Source: an uncultured Bacillota bacterium
Lineage (GTDB): Bacteria > Bacillota > Clostridia > Peptostreptococcales > Anaerovoracaceae
Direction: 5' to 3'
Assembly: GCA_946541435.1 (NCBI GenBank)
Contig: CAMNJK010000080.1
Location: forward strand, 1 to 7,038
DNA length: 7,038 nucleotides
Each line of letters begins with the position of its first letter. Position 1 is the first letter of the stretch. A program made the position numbers and the translations under genes. This document shows positions 1 through 4,725 of this stretch, piece after piece. The notes under the pieces were generated by a model. The model was not told the DNA's origin, made no database searches, and was given only the letters and a program-made list of their open reading frames with translations.

Positions 1-239
1 ATCTTGAGTCTTCTGTCGAGTTCCTTCGGCAGCGTCGGCGGCGCCTGGAATTCGATGACGACGTAGTATCCTTCAGACTTCTTCTGGATCGGATACGCAA
101 GTTTCCTCATTCCCCATACATCTGCTTCTCCGACTTCACCTTCAGCAGCGATGATACCCTTAACGGCCTCAATCGTAGCTTCCTTGGCTTCATCTTCCAG
201 AGCAGGATCGATGACGAACATCAACTCATACTTTGTCAT
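1..239 (-). CDS. rpsF: 30S ribosomal protein S6, N-terminal part (3' end outside window)
   Basis: Reading the minus strand from the ATG at 239 gives 79 codons of an open frame running off the window's left edge. It begins MTKYELMFVIDPALEDEA and contains VWGMRKLAYPIQKKSEGYYV and VIEFQAPP, the hallmark pattern of ribosomal protein S6 (first beta strand, then the RKLAYPI-K-EGYY segment). S6 is a primary 16S rRNA binder of the small-subunit platform and pairs with S18. The usual length is about 95-100 residues, so only the C-terminal end is missing. The start is fixed by a strong ribosome binding site, GGGAGGTG (complement of 245-252), five bases upstream. In this phylum rpsF normally heads an rpsF-ssb-rpsR operon; that part would lie left of the window and is inferred. 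Base composition is lower in GC than the neighbouring genes. Confidence 0.96.
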   Translation of the reverse strand, partial: MTKYELMFVIDPALEDEAKEATIEAVKGIIAAEGEVGEADVWGMRKLAYPIQKKSEGYYVVIEFQAPPTLPKELDRRLK

Positions 240-266
240 GATTTCACCTCCCTGTGGACTTTAGTG

Positions 267-339
267 GCGGCAGTTTCGCTGCCGCAAGGATCTGCGTGCC
301 ATATGCACGCTGAAAGGCACCCGCTGAAAAGCGCGTGCC
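267..339 (-). promoter_or_regulatory. Structured 5' leader of rpsF, candidate S6:S18 autoregulatory RNA
   Basis: The predicted leader can form three successive hairpins, given in transcript order. The first pairs GGCAC (339-335) with GTGCC (320-316), extended by CGC/GCG after a G-G mismatch. The second pairs GCGTGC (310-305) with GCACGC (299-294). The third pairs GCGGCAG (285-279) with CTGCCGC (273-267) around a five-base loop. GGCACGC occurs in both the first and second hairpin (339-333 and 300-294), so alternative pairings between them are possible. Many bacteria control rpsF by binding of the S6:S18 complex to a leader hairpin, which makes that role the natural guess. I could not confirm the family-specific consensus by eye. 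Confidence 0.5.
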
Positions 340-344
340 CATAT

Positions 345-372
345 ATTATACACGAATATGATCGGATTGCAA
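345..372 (-). promoter_or_regulatory. Probable sigma-A promoter of rpsF
   Basis: On the minus strand a perfect -10 box TATAAT lies at 350-345. It is preceded, after a 16-base spacer, by TTGCAA at 372-367 (four of six matches to TTGACA). Transcription would start near 338, leaving a leader of about 100 bases before rpsF. The box positions are read directly; promoter activity is inferred. Confidence 0.72.
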
Positions 373-403
373 GCACAACTTTTTCACGATTTCCGGGGAT
401 CCG

Positions 404-563
404 GTTGTAGATCCACGTTCGGCATCATCGAATCTGCACCCGTCATGTGTTCCTTGCCGGGATCCGGCGCAAATCCTGGTGTTTTCAGCGATTTTTACAG
501 ACATCCGAAGCGCATACGCAGCGCAGTTTGTAGAGGTCTTCGTTGGCAGACCGAATCTGCACC
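404..563 (+). repeat. Composite repeat element, copy A (two stem-loop repeats flanking a core)
   Basis: A 160-base unit. It begins with a 37-base repeat (404-440: GTTGTAGAT...GAATCTGCACC) and ends with a 38-base repeat (526-563: GTTTGTAGA...GAATCTGCACC). In each, the ends are complementary (TGTAGA with TCTGCA, allowing one G-U pair), so both can fold into a stem-loop. The second has an additional inner stem, GGTCT with AGACC. A core block starting CAAATCCTGGTGTT lies at offset 66 (470-508). The unit also contains a small perfect hairpin, GCCGG-GAT-CCGGC (456-468). Copy B at 578-727 has the same parts in the same order on the opposite strand. No mobility gene is present. This looks like a non-autonomous, REP- or MITE-like element, or a repeated RNA; the function is unknown. 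Confidence 0.7.
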
Positions 564-577
564 AATATGTGCAATGT

Positions 578-727
578 GGTGCAGATTCTCTGATCTGGAA
601 CCGGATTCTGCAAACGGGCACAAACGTTCCATCTGAAATCCCGACAGAACACCTGCTTTTGGGAGAATATCGCGCCTATGATGCTGCGCTGGTGCAGATT
701 TCGCCTTCCGGGCGAAAAATCTACAAC
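578..727 (-). repeat. Composite repeat element, copy B, inverted relative to copy A
   Basis: Read on the minus strand from 727, this 150-base unit mirrors copy A. It opens with a 37-base repeat (727-691: GTTGTAGAT...AATCTGCACC), then has a core starting CAAAAGCAGGTGTT at offset 66 (661), and closes with a 38-base repeat (615-578: GTTTGCAGA...GAATCTGCACC). The first 14 core bases match copy A at 11 positions. The first repeat folds strongly: TGTAGAT with ATCTGCA, then TTCGCC with GGCGAA around a CGGAA loop, with two unpaired T. The inner stem differs in sequence from that in copy A while pairing is kept, as expected if structure is selected. Only 14 bases (564-577) separate the two copies, giving a perfect 12-base inverted repeat at their junction. 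Confidence 0.7.
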
Positions 728-733
728 GAGCCG

Positions 734-844
734 CCACTGCAACCAGCCACTGCAACCAGCGGCGGCCGCCCCTGCTGCACCTGCTGCAGCGACTTCACCT
801 GCTGCAGCGACTTCATCTACTGCACCTACTTCAGCTGCTCCAGC
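734..844 (-). repeat. Low-complexity tandem repeats at and beyond the glucosaminidase stop
   Basis: Two tandem arrays lie side by side. A 13-base unit (CCACTGCAACCAG on the plus strand) is perfectly duplicated at 734-746 and 747-759. An 18-base unit is perfectly duplicated at 779-796 and 797-814, has a third copy with 14 of 18 matches at 815-832, and a partial fourth at 833-844. The third copy contains the TAG stop (826-828) of the upstream gene. On the minus strand, in the -1 frame relative to that gene, the array encodes EVGAVD-EVAAAG-EVAAAG followed by more Ala and Gly. Because the unit is 18 bases, copy-number change would not alter the frame. Confidence 0.75.
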
Positions 845-1584
845 CGGGCGTTGTGGGCCGGCGCGATAATGGAATAGTAATTGGCCATGTTGCGGCAGAC
901 CTTGTCATCCCAGGTGGAGCTGGCGGCGTAGCGTTTGTTGACGTCGGTGATCCGGGTCCCGTTATAGAGGCTGCCGCCGGGGGTCAGGTAACTGTACTCC
1001 AGGGTCCTGGCCACCACGTCCACGCATTCGGACTTGGATGAGAAGCCGCGGCCGCCGAAGCCGAACATGTTGTTGGGCCGGAAGCAGATGGTGCCGTTGG
1101 CGCTCTCCAGGGATCCGATGGCCATGACGAAGAGGCAGTTGATGCCGTAATCCTGCTCCGCCTTCAGAAAGGCGTCCTCGATGCCAACGAAAGCACCCCG
1201 GGACACCAGCTTCAGGTCCGCCAGGGATACGCCGCTGGGTTTGCTGACGTCCAGGCTCCAGCACTGATTATAGGAATAGTTGGGGATGGACTGGTCCGCC
1301 ACCACCCGGTCCACGGTGTCCTCCCGCAGGGCATCGGAGATGCTGACCTGCTCCTTCTGCTTCTTGTTCTGTTTGATCAGTTTCTTCTCGATCTTTGCCG
1401 CGGAGCTGACCATGTCATCGATGCTGCGCTGCAGGGTGGTCTGATAGGCCGCGGCGCACAGGCCCAGGATCAGCACCACGATGAGGAGGACCTTCCAGCT
1501 GAATCTGCGGGGCTTTTTCTGGACGTGATAGACGGTCCTGTCACTGGTCCTGTCAAAGGGCTTCCTGTTCTTCGGATCACTCAT
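826..1584 (-). CDS. Membrane-anchored glucosaminidase-family peptidoglycan hydrolase
   Basis: The 252-residue protein has a basic N-terminal tail (1-31), one hydrophobic segment (about 31-47, KVLLIVVLIL...), a Lys/Glu/Gln-rich probable coiled coil (about 52-80), and a C-terminal catalytic region (about 130-250) resembling the glucosaminidase / GH73 fold. Supporting motifs are AIGSLESANG with Glu160 as candidate catalytic acid, RPNNMFGFGG (169-178, matching the family's NNLFGI), and RYAASSTWDDKV (218-229, matching the family's YAT-WA-KV). The family cleaves GlcNAc-MurNAc linkages in the cell wall. The topology suggests a type II membrane protein with an outside domain. The start codon overlaps the end of the preceding gene by 8 bases (ATGAGTGA) and sits 7 bases after an AAGGGGGG binding site, so translational coupling is likely. 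No clear intrinsic terminator follows. The stop lies inside an 18-base tandem repeat. The family is fairly sure; the exact bond cleaved is not. Confidence 0.85.
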   Translation of the reverse strand: MSDPKNRKPFDRTSDRTVYHVQKKPRRFSWKVLLIVVLILGLCAAAYQTTLQRSIDDMVSSAAKIEKKLIKQNKKQKEQVSISDALREDTVDRVVADQSIPNYSYNQCWSLDVSKPSGVSLADLKLVSRGAFVGIEDAFLKAEQDYGINCLFVMAIGSLESANGTICFRPNNMFGFGGRGFSSKSECVDVVARTLEYSYLTPGGSLYNGTRITDVNKRYAASSTWDDKVCRNMANYYSIIAPAHNARLEQLK

Positions 1585-2179
1585 CGCTCAGCCCCCCTTC
1601 CGGGATGGACAGATTGCCCAGGATCTTCTTCATGTTGTCATCGTCCACCTGCAGCTTCCATCCGTTGTAGCCGTTGTCCTTCAGCACGAAATACAGGGAA
1701 TGATCCTTCCTCTTGCCAGCCTTTGCGATCTTCTCGATCTCGGAGACGTAGATGTCCAGGCACCGGTCGTTCAGGACGGCCTTATCCACGATGTCTTCAT
1801 CGTACAGGTGATCTGTCAGATAGGCGTAGGAATCCTTCCGGTACTTTTTCAGGGCCTTGCTGTAGTCATGCTGGCGGATGTCCACCCGGACCACCGCCAC
1901 CCCGTCCCGCTCTTCGGTGCCGCGGATCTCATAGGGCAGGTCCCGGATCAGAGTCCGGCGCATCCGCTTCACGATGGCCTTGTCGCCCTGCAGATGGGCA
2001 ACAAAATTCACGTAGCTGTTGCCGGCGTAGCGGTCCAGCTGCTTGACCTGGGCCGAAGAAACGGCGGCCATGAATTCCTCCACCTCCTGCTGGGGCGGAA
2101 CCGCCGTTGCGTCGGTGAGCCCTGCCTGCATGGATGTGACGATCATCAGGCTGAGGATCCAGTGAATAATTGCTTGCAT
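1577..2179 (-). CDS. Small exported protein of unknown function
   Basis: A 200-residue protein with a hydrophobic N-terminus (residues 4-18, IIHWILSLMIVTSMQ) that looks like a signal peptide, with possible cleavage after an Ala around residues 19-26. The n-region lacks Lys/Arg, which is unusual, and there is no lipobox Cys. The mature part is charged and soluble-looking. It ends in a strand-like segment, NGWKLQVDDDNM (172-183), of the kind seen at the C-terminus of small NTF2-like secreted proteins, but the match is too weak to name a family. There is a single Cys (140). The start is supported by GAGAGG (2192-2187) seven bases upstream; the frame upstream is closed by the TAA of the nucleotidyltransferase gene, 18 bases away. 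It overlaps the glucosaminidase gene by 8 bases, so a shared role at the cell envelope is a reasonable inference. Confidence 0.8.
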   Translation of the reverse strand: MQAIIHWILSLMIVTSMQAGLTDATAVPPQQEVEEFMAAVSSAQVKQLDRYAGNSYVNFVAHLQGDKAIVKRMRRTLIRDLPYEIRGTEERDGVAVVRVDIRQHDYSKALKKYRKDSYAYLTDHLYDEDIVDKAVLNDRCLDIYVSEIEKIAKAGKRKDHSLYFVLKDNGYNGWKLQVDDDNMKKILGNLSIPEGGLSDE

Positions 2180-2197
2180 AGGGACGCCTCTCGAATC

Positions 2198-3181
2198 TTA
2201 TTTCCAGAACCGGTCCGGATAGAAGCCCTTGTCCTTCTTGGACTGGAGCTCCGCCCTGACCTCTTCTTTATCTTCCTTATAGGTGACGCCGCACCACTTC
2301 TCCCGGCAGGGAATGACCCTGACCCTGGCCCGGCCGCTGCGGATCATCCCGTCGATGATGGACGGCAGCATGTATTCGCTTTTCAGCGGGTTTCCGGGAA
2401 CGGTATCCGTGAAAAAGCTGGCCAGTCCCGTTTCCACAGCCTCCATCATCTCCCCGGACAGGCCCCAGAAGTTCATGGAAACCAGGGTGTCCTCCGGCAG
2501 GACGGTCCAGACATCGCCGTTCTCATCCGCTGCCCTGCCGGCATCCGGGTCTCCGGACGCTGCCGCTTCCGCCGCGGGCAGGGCGAAGGCGATGCCCTCC
2601 GGCCGGCGCATGATCTTTGTTCTCTCGGTGATGCTGGTCAGGTAACCCTTCTCATCTGTCACACAGACCCCCCGGGCCACGTGACCATTCTCTGTAATGG
2701 TATTGCGGAGAAGGTAGCCCGCCATGCAGAGCTCCATCACCGGCTGGCCCTCCTGGCTGTGCTGGGTCAGATAATCGTAAACGCTGGCGAATCCCGCCGC
2801 CCCGTAATAGTCATCCGCATTGATCACCGCAAAGGGTCCGTCGATCAGATGGCGGCAGGCATAGATGGCGTGCCCGGTCCCCCAGGGTTTCTCCCGGCCT
2901 TCCGGAACGGATTCCCCTTCGGGAATGTCCGTCAGCTTCTGGTAAGCGTATTCCACCGTCAGATATTTGCCGGCCCGTTCATCCACCAGTTCCCGGAAAA
3001 TGTCCCGGTGCTCTTCCCGGATCACGAAGATCACCCGTTTGAAACCCGCCATCATGGCATCGTAGAGAGAAAAGTCCAGGATGATCTCCCCGGTGTCCGT
3101 CATCTTTTCGATCTGCTTGAGACCGCCGTACCGGGATCCCATCCCTGCTGCCATAATGATCAGTGTCGGTTCTTTTGTCAT
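2198..3181 (-). CDS. Nucleotidyltransferase, sugar-phosphate (NTP_transferase) type
   Basis: The 327-residue protein has the N-terminal nucleotide-binding signature of the NTP_transferase superfamily: LIIMAAGMGSRYGGLKQ (7-23), with Arg17 and Lys22 as the expected triphosphate-contacting residues. Then come KPWGTGHA (98-105), the metal-binding NADDYYG (121-127), SMNFWG (235-240), and a C-terminal KWCGVTYKED (295-304). Such enzymes transfer a nucleoside monophosphate onto a sugar-phosphate or similar headgroup, making an activated precursor for envelope glycans. The substrate cannot be read from the sequence. An Ala/Asp/Gly-rich stretch (about 200-224) looks like a surface-loop insertion. The binding site GGAAGGAG (3196-3189) is seven bases before the ATG. 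No convincing own promoter is visible in the 97-base upstream gap. The gene probably forms an operon with the two envelope-type genes behind it. Confidence 0.87.
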   Translation of the reverse strand: MTKEPTLIIMAAGMGSRYGGLKQIEKMTDTGEIILDFSLYDAMMAGFKRVIFVIREEHRDIFRELVDERAGKYLTVEYAYQKLTDIPEGESVPEGREKPWGTGHAIYACRHLIDGPFAVINADDYYGAAGFASVYDYLTQHSQEGQPVMELCMAGYLLRNTITENGHVARGVCVTDEKGYLTSITERTKIMRRPEGIAFALPAAEAAASGDPDAGRAADENGDVWTVLPEDTLVSMNFWGLSGEMMEAVETGLASFFTDTVPGNPLKSEYMLPSIIDGMIRSGRARVRVIPCREKWCGVTYKEDKEEVRAELQSKKDKGFYPDRFWK

Positions 3182-3205
3182 GGGAAAGCTCCTTCCTTTT
3201 GTCGC

Positions 3206-3257
3206 TTCTATCTGTTGTTTCTATCTGTTTCTTCTATGAAAATCTTCTATCTTATAT
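3206..3257 (-). repeat. Degenerate 13-base tandem repeat in the leader of the nucleotidyltransferase gene
   Basis: On the plus strand, TTCTAT recurs at 3206, 3219, 3232 and 3245, exactly 13 bases apart. The first two units are extended to TTCTATCTGTT. In the transcript this is an A-rich array of ATAGAA motifs ending just upstream of the ribosome binding site. It does not code for anything evident. Confidence 0.6.
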
Positions 3258-3278
3258 CGTCAATAGGCAAACGGTCCC

Positions 3279-3827
3279 TCAGAACAGGACCGCCCCCGGA
3301 TCTCTGTCAAAATAGATGCTCTTGGAGGTCACGCCGATGGGGATCCCGTAGCTGACCCGCACGCTGGGGTCGAAGAAGTCCATCCGCAGCGCCGCCTGGC
3401 CCGCGCTGAACATGACCCGGTTATCCATGCGGCGGTCCGCCGCGATGGAGACCGCGGATCCCACGGCAATGCCCAGGTCTGTCACCGTCAGCGCGCAGTT
3501 TGCCCCGGCCCGGGCCATCTGGCCGCAGTTTTCAAAACCGCAGTAGCCGCAGTGGTCCAGTCCGAAGGGGACGTTCTTCACGCCGATGATGACCACGCAT
3601 TCACTGCGTTCCACATTGCCTGCGTCCCGTTCAAAGAATTCCGCGCCGGTCTCCCGGGCGATGTCCCGCATGTGCCCGGCCAGCTTTTGCTTGTCCAGCC
3701 CCGCCAGAACGAAGGCCTGCACATTGTCCTTGCCCGACGCCTTGGGGGCGGAGATGGCCGCCGCCGCCATGCTGCGGGCCGCGTCCAGGGCTGCCCTCTC
3801 GATTGCCTGTTCTCTGTTCTCTATCAT
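3279..3827 (-). CDS. DUF2148 (ferredoxin-like) domain protein
   Basis: The 182-residue protein has a helical, Ala-rich N-terminal part (8-30). A cysteine cluster, HCGYCGFENCGQMARAGANC, provides Cys93, Cys96, Cys101 and Cys111 (C-x2-C-x4-C-x9-C), with another Cys at 77. This spacing and the flanking text (VIIGVKNVPFGLDHCGYCG; later DLGIAVGSAVSIAADRRMDNRVMFSAG) match the DUF2148 family, annotated as ferredoxin-domain proteins found in anaerobic bacteria and archaea. Binding of an iron-sulfur cluster is likely; the reaction is unknown. Length is normal for the family. The start is set by GAGGAG (3839-3834), six bases from the ATG. The gene is divergent from plsC and shares the promoter region with it. 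A weak stem around its stop (3273-3291) has no T-run, so transcription may continue into the nucleotidyltransferase gene. Confidence 0.87.
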   Translation of the reverse strand: MIENREQAIERAALDAARSMAAAAISAPKASGKDNVQAFVLAGLDKQKLAGHMRDIARETGAEFFERDAGNVERSECVVIIGVKNVPFGLDHCGYCGFENCGQMARAGANCALTVTDLGIAVGSAVSIAADRRMDNRVMFSAGQAALRMDFFDPSVRVSYGIPIGVTSKSIYFDRDPGAVLF

Positions 3828-3872
3828 GATCGTCTCCTCGGGAATTTACCGGTTTGTTTCTGTAATATTCTA

Positions 3873-3901
3873 ATTATATCGGTTTTGTGCGTGTTTTGCC
3901 A
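3873..3901 (-). promoter_or_regulatory. Probable promoter of the DUF2148 gene
   Basis: A perfect -10 box TATAAT is read on the minus strand at 3878-3873. With the optimal 17-base spacer, the -35 position is TGGCAA (3901-3896), a weak match. Transcription would begin near 3866, giving a leader of about 38 bases. Confidence 0.6.
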
Positions 3902-3908
3902 CTCAATA

Positions 3909-3917
3909 TGCTATACT
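3909..3917 (+). promoter_or_regulatory. Probable extended -10 promoter of plsC
   Basis: TGCTATACT is an extended -10 element (TGn followed by TATACT, five of six matches). No good -35 box stands at the usual distance, which extended -10 promoters tolerate. Transcription would start near 3924, giving a leader of about 20 bases. The binding site AGGAG (3928-3932) is 12 bases from the ATG, slightly long. Confidence 0.55.
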
Positions 3918-3944
3918 TGTTGATAACAGGAGCGTAATAGTAAT

Positions 3945-4694
3945 ATGAAGATCTTACCCAACATCCCGGCTTTCGCCAAGCTGGTATACTGTCTGAAATA
4001 CTTCAATCCCTACCGGAAGAAGATCGAGGCCGCCAAGGCCGCCGGAGATTTCGAGAAGGAGCGGGAGCTGATCCTGTCCGCCACCTCCACCTGGGGACCC
4101 ATGATCATGGACATGTTCCACTGCCGGGTAGAAGTGGAGGGTCTGGACAACCTGCCGGAGGAAGGACCCGTGGTGATCATCGGAAATCACCAGGGCTACG
4201 CGGACATCGCGGCCTACTTCGCGGCCTTCCGCAAATTCCAGTTCGGCTTCGTGGCCAAGAGAGAACTGGCCAAGATCCCCCTGTACGGCAAATGGATGCC
4301 CCGGATCCGCAGCGTCTTCATCGAGCGGGACGATCCCAGGGCCTCTCTGGAGGCCATCAAGGCGGGGGTGGAGCTTCTGGAAAAAGGGTTCTCCCTGGTC
4401 ATCTTCCCGGAAGGGACAAGGTCCAAAGGTCCTTTCTGCGGCCCCTTCATGAAGGGCTCCCTGAAGCTGGCCACCAAACCCGGGGTCCCCATCGTCCCCG
4501 TCTCCATGAACGGGACTTACAAAATGTACGAAGAGACCGGCGTCATCACCCCGACCCTGATCCGGATCATCGTCCACGAACCCATTCCCACCCGGGGGAT
4601 CACCCGGCAGGAGGAAAAGGAACTCAACGAACGCGTGGAGGAAATCGTGGTCAGCGGCGTGCAAAGGCTGGCAAAAGAAATGGGCGATCTGTGA
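3945..4694 (+). CDS. plsC: PlsC-type lysophospholipid / 1-acylglycerol-3-phosphate acyltransferase
   Basis: The 249-residue protein carries all four PlsC acyltransferase blocks. Block I is GNHQGYADI with the catalytic His82 and Asp87 (H-x4-D). Block II is RIRSVFIERDD (120-130). Block III is FPEGTRS (154-160), which binds the glycerol phosphate. Block IV is VPIVPVSMNG (181-190). The family transfers an acyl chain to lysophosphatidic acid, giving phosphatidic acid for membrane phospholipids, at the inner face of the membrane. No strong transmembrane helix is visible, so membrane contact is probably peripheral. The length is typical. It is the only plus-strand gene, sits alone between two minus-strand groups, and has its own promoter and terminator. 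The terminator hairpin includes its last four codons and stop. The family is certain; use of other lyso-lipids cannot be excluded. Confidence 0.93.
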   Translation: MKILPNIPAFAKLVYCLKYFNPYRKKIEAAKAAGDFEKERELILSATSTWGPMIMDMFHCRVEVEGLDNLPEEGPVVIIGNHQGYADIAAYFAAFRKFQFGFVAKRELAKIPLYGKWMPRIRSVFIERDDPRASLEAIKAGVELLEKGFSLVIFPEGTRSKGPFCGPFMKGSLKLATKPGVPIVPVSMNGTYKMYEETGVITPTLIRIIVHEPIPTRGITRQEEKELNERVEEIVVSGVQRLAKEMGDL

Positions 4695-4707
4695 TCGCCC
4701 ATTTTTT
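4678..4707 (+). terminator. Bidirectional intrinsic terminator between plsC and trpS
   Basis: A perfect stem, AAATGGGCGATC with GATCGCCCATTT (4678-4689 and 4693-4704), closes on the loop TGT and runs into six T (4702-4707). On the minus strand the same stem is followed by ATTTCTTTTG, so it should also end trpS transcription. The plsC stop TGA (4692-4694) lies in the loop and descending arm. Confidence 0.92.
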
Positions 4708-4725
4708 AGAAAGAAGGTATTAAGA

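Noticed and set aside
404..727. CRISPR array
   Set aside because: The four short repeats occur in both orientations, with unequal gaps of 85, 14 and 75 bases and variable interiors; this is not a regularly spaced direct-repeat array and no cas gene is present.
404..727. Integron attC sites
   Set aside because: The ends (GTT... and ...ACC) do not match the outer RYYYAAC / GTTRRRY boxes in the right order, and no integrase or cassette genes are seen.
691..727. Intrinsic terminator for the glucosaminidase operon
   Set aside because: The hairpin is strong but has no T-run after it on either strand.
346..879. Several open frames of 60-130 codons on both strands, including Cys-rich and Ala-rich ones
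   Set aside because: They overlap each other in many frames, lack good ribosome binding sites, and owe their openness and odd composition to the inverted composite repeats and the GCTGCA-type tandem repeats.
3235..3263. Promoter for the nucleotidyltransferase gene (TTGACG at 3263-3258)
   Set aside because: The -35 is good, but at 17-19 bases there is only TTCATA/CATAGA, a poor -10, so I do not call it.
3273..3291. Terminator after the DUF2148 gene
   Set aside because: Only a five-base stem around the stop codon with no T-run following.
3954..4664. Long open frame antisense to plsC
   Set aside because: Its Gly/Asp/His-rich composition is the usual shadow of a GC-rich coding strand, and no ribosome binding site or family resemblance supports it.
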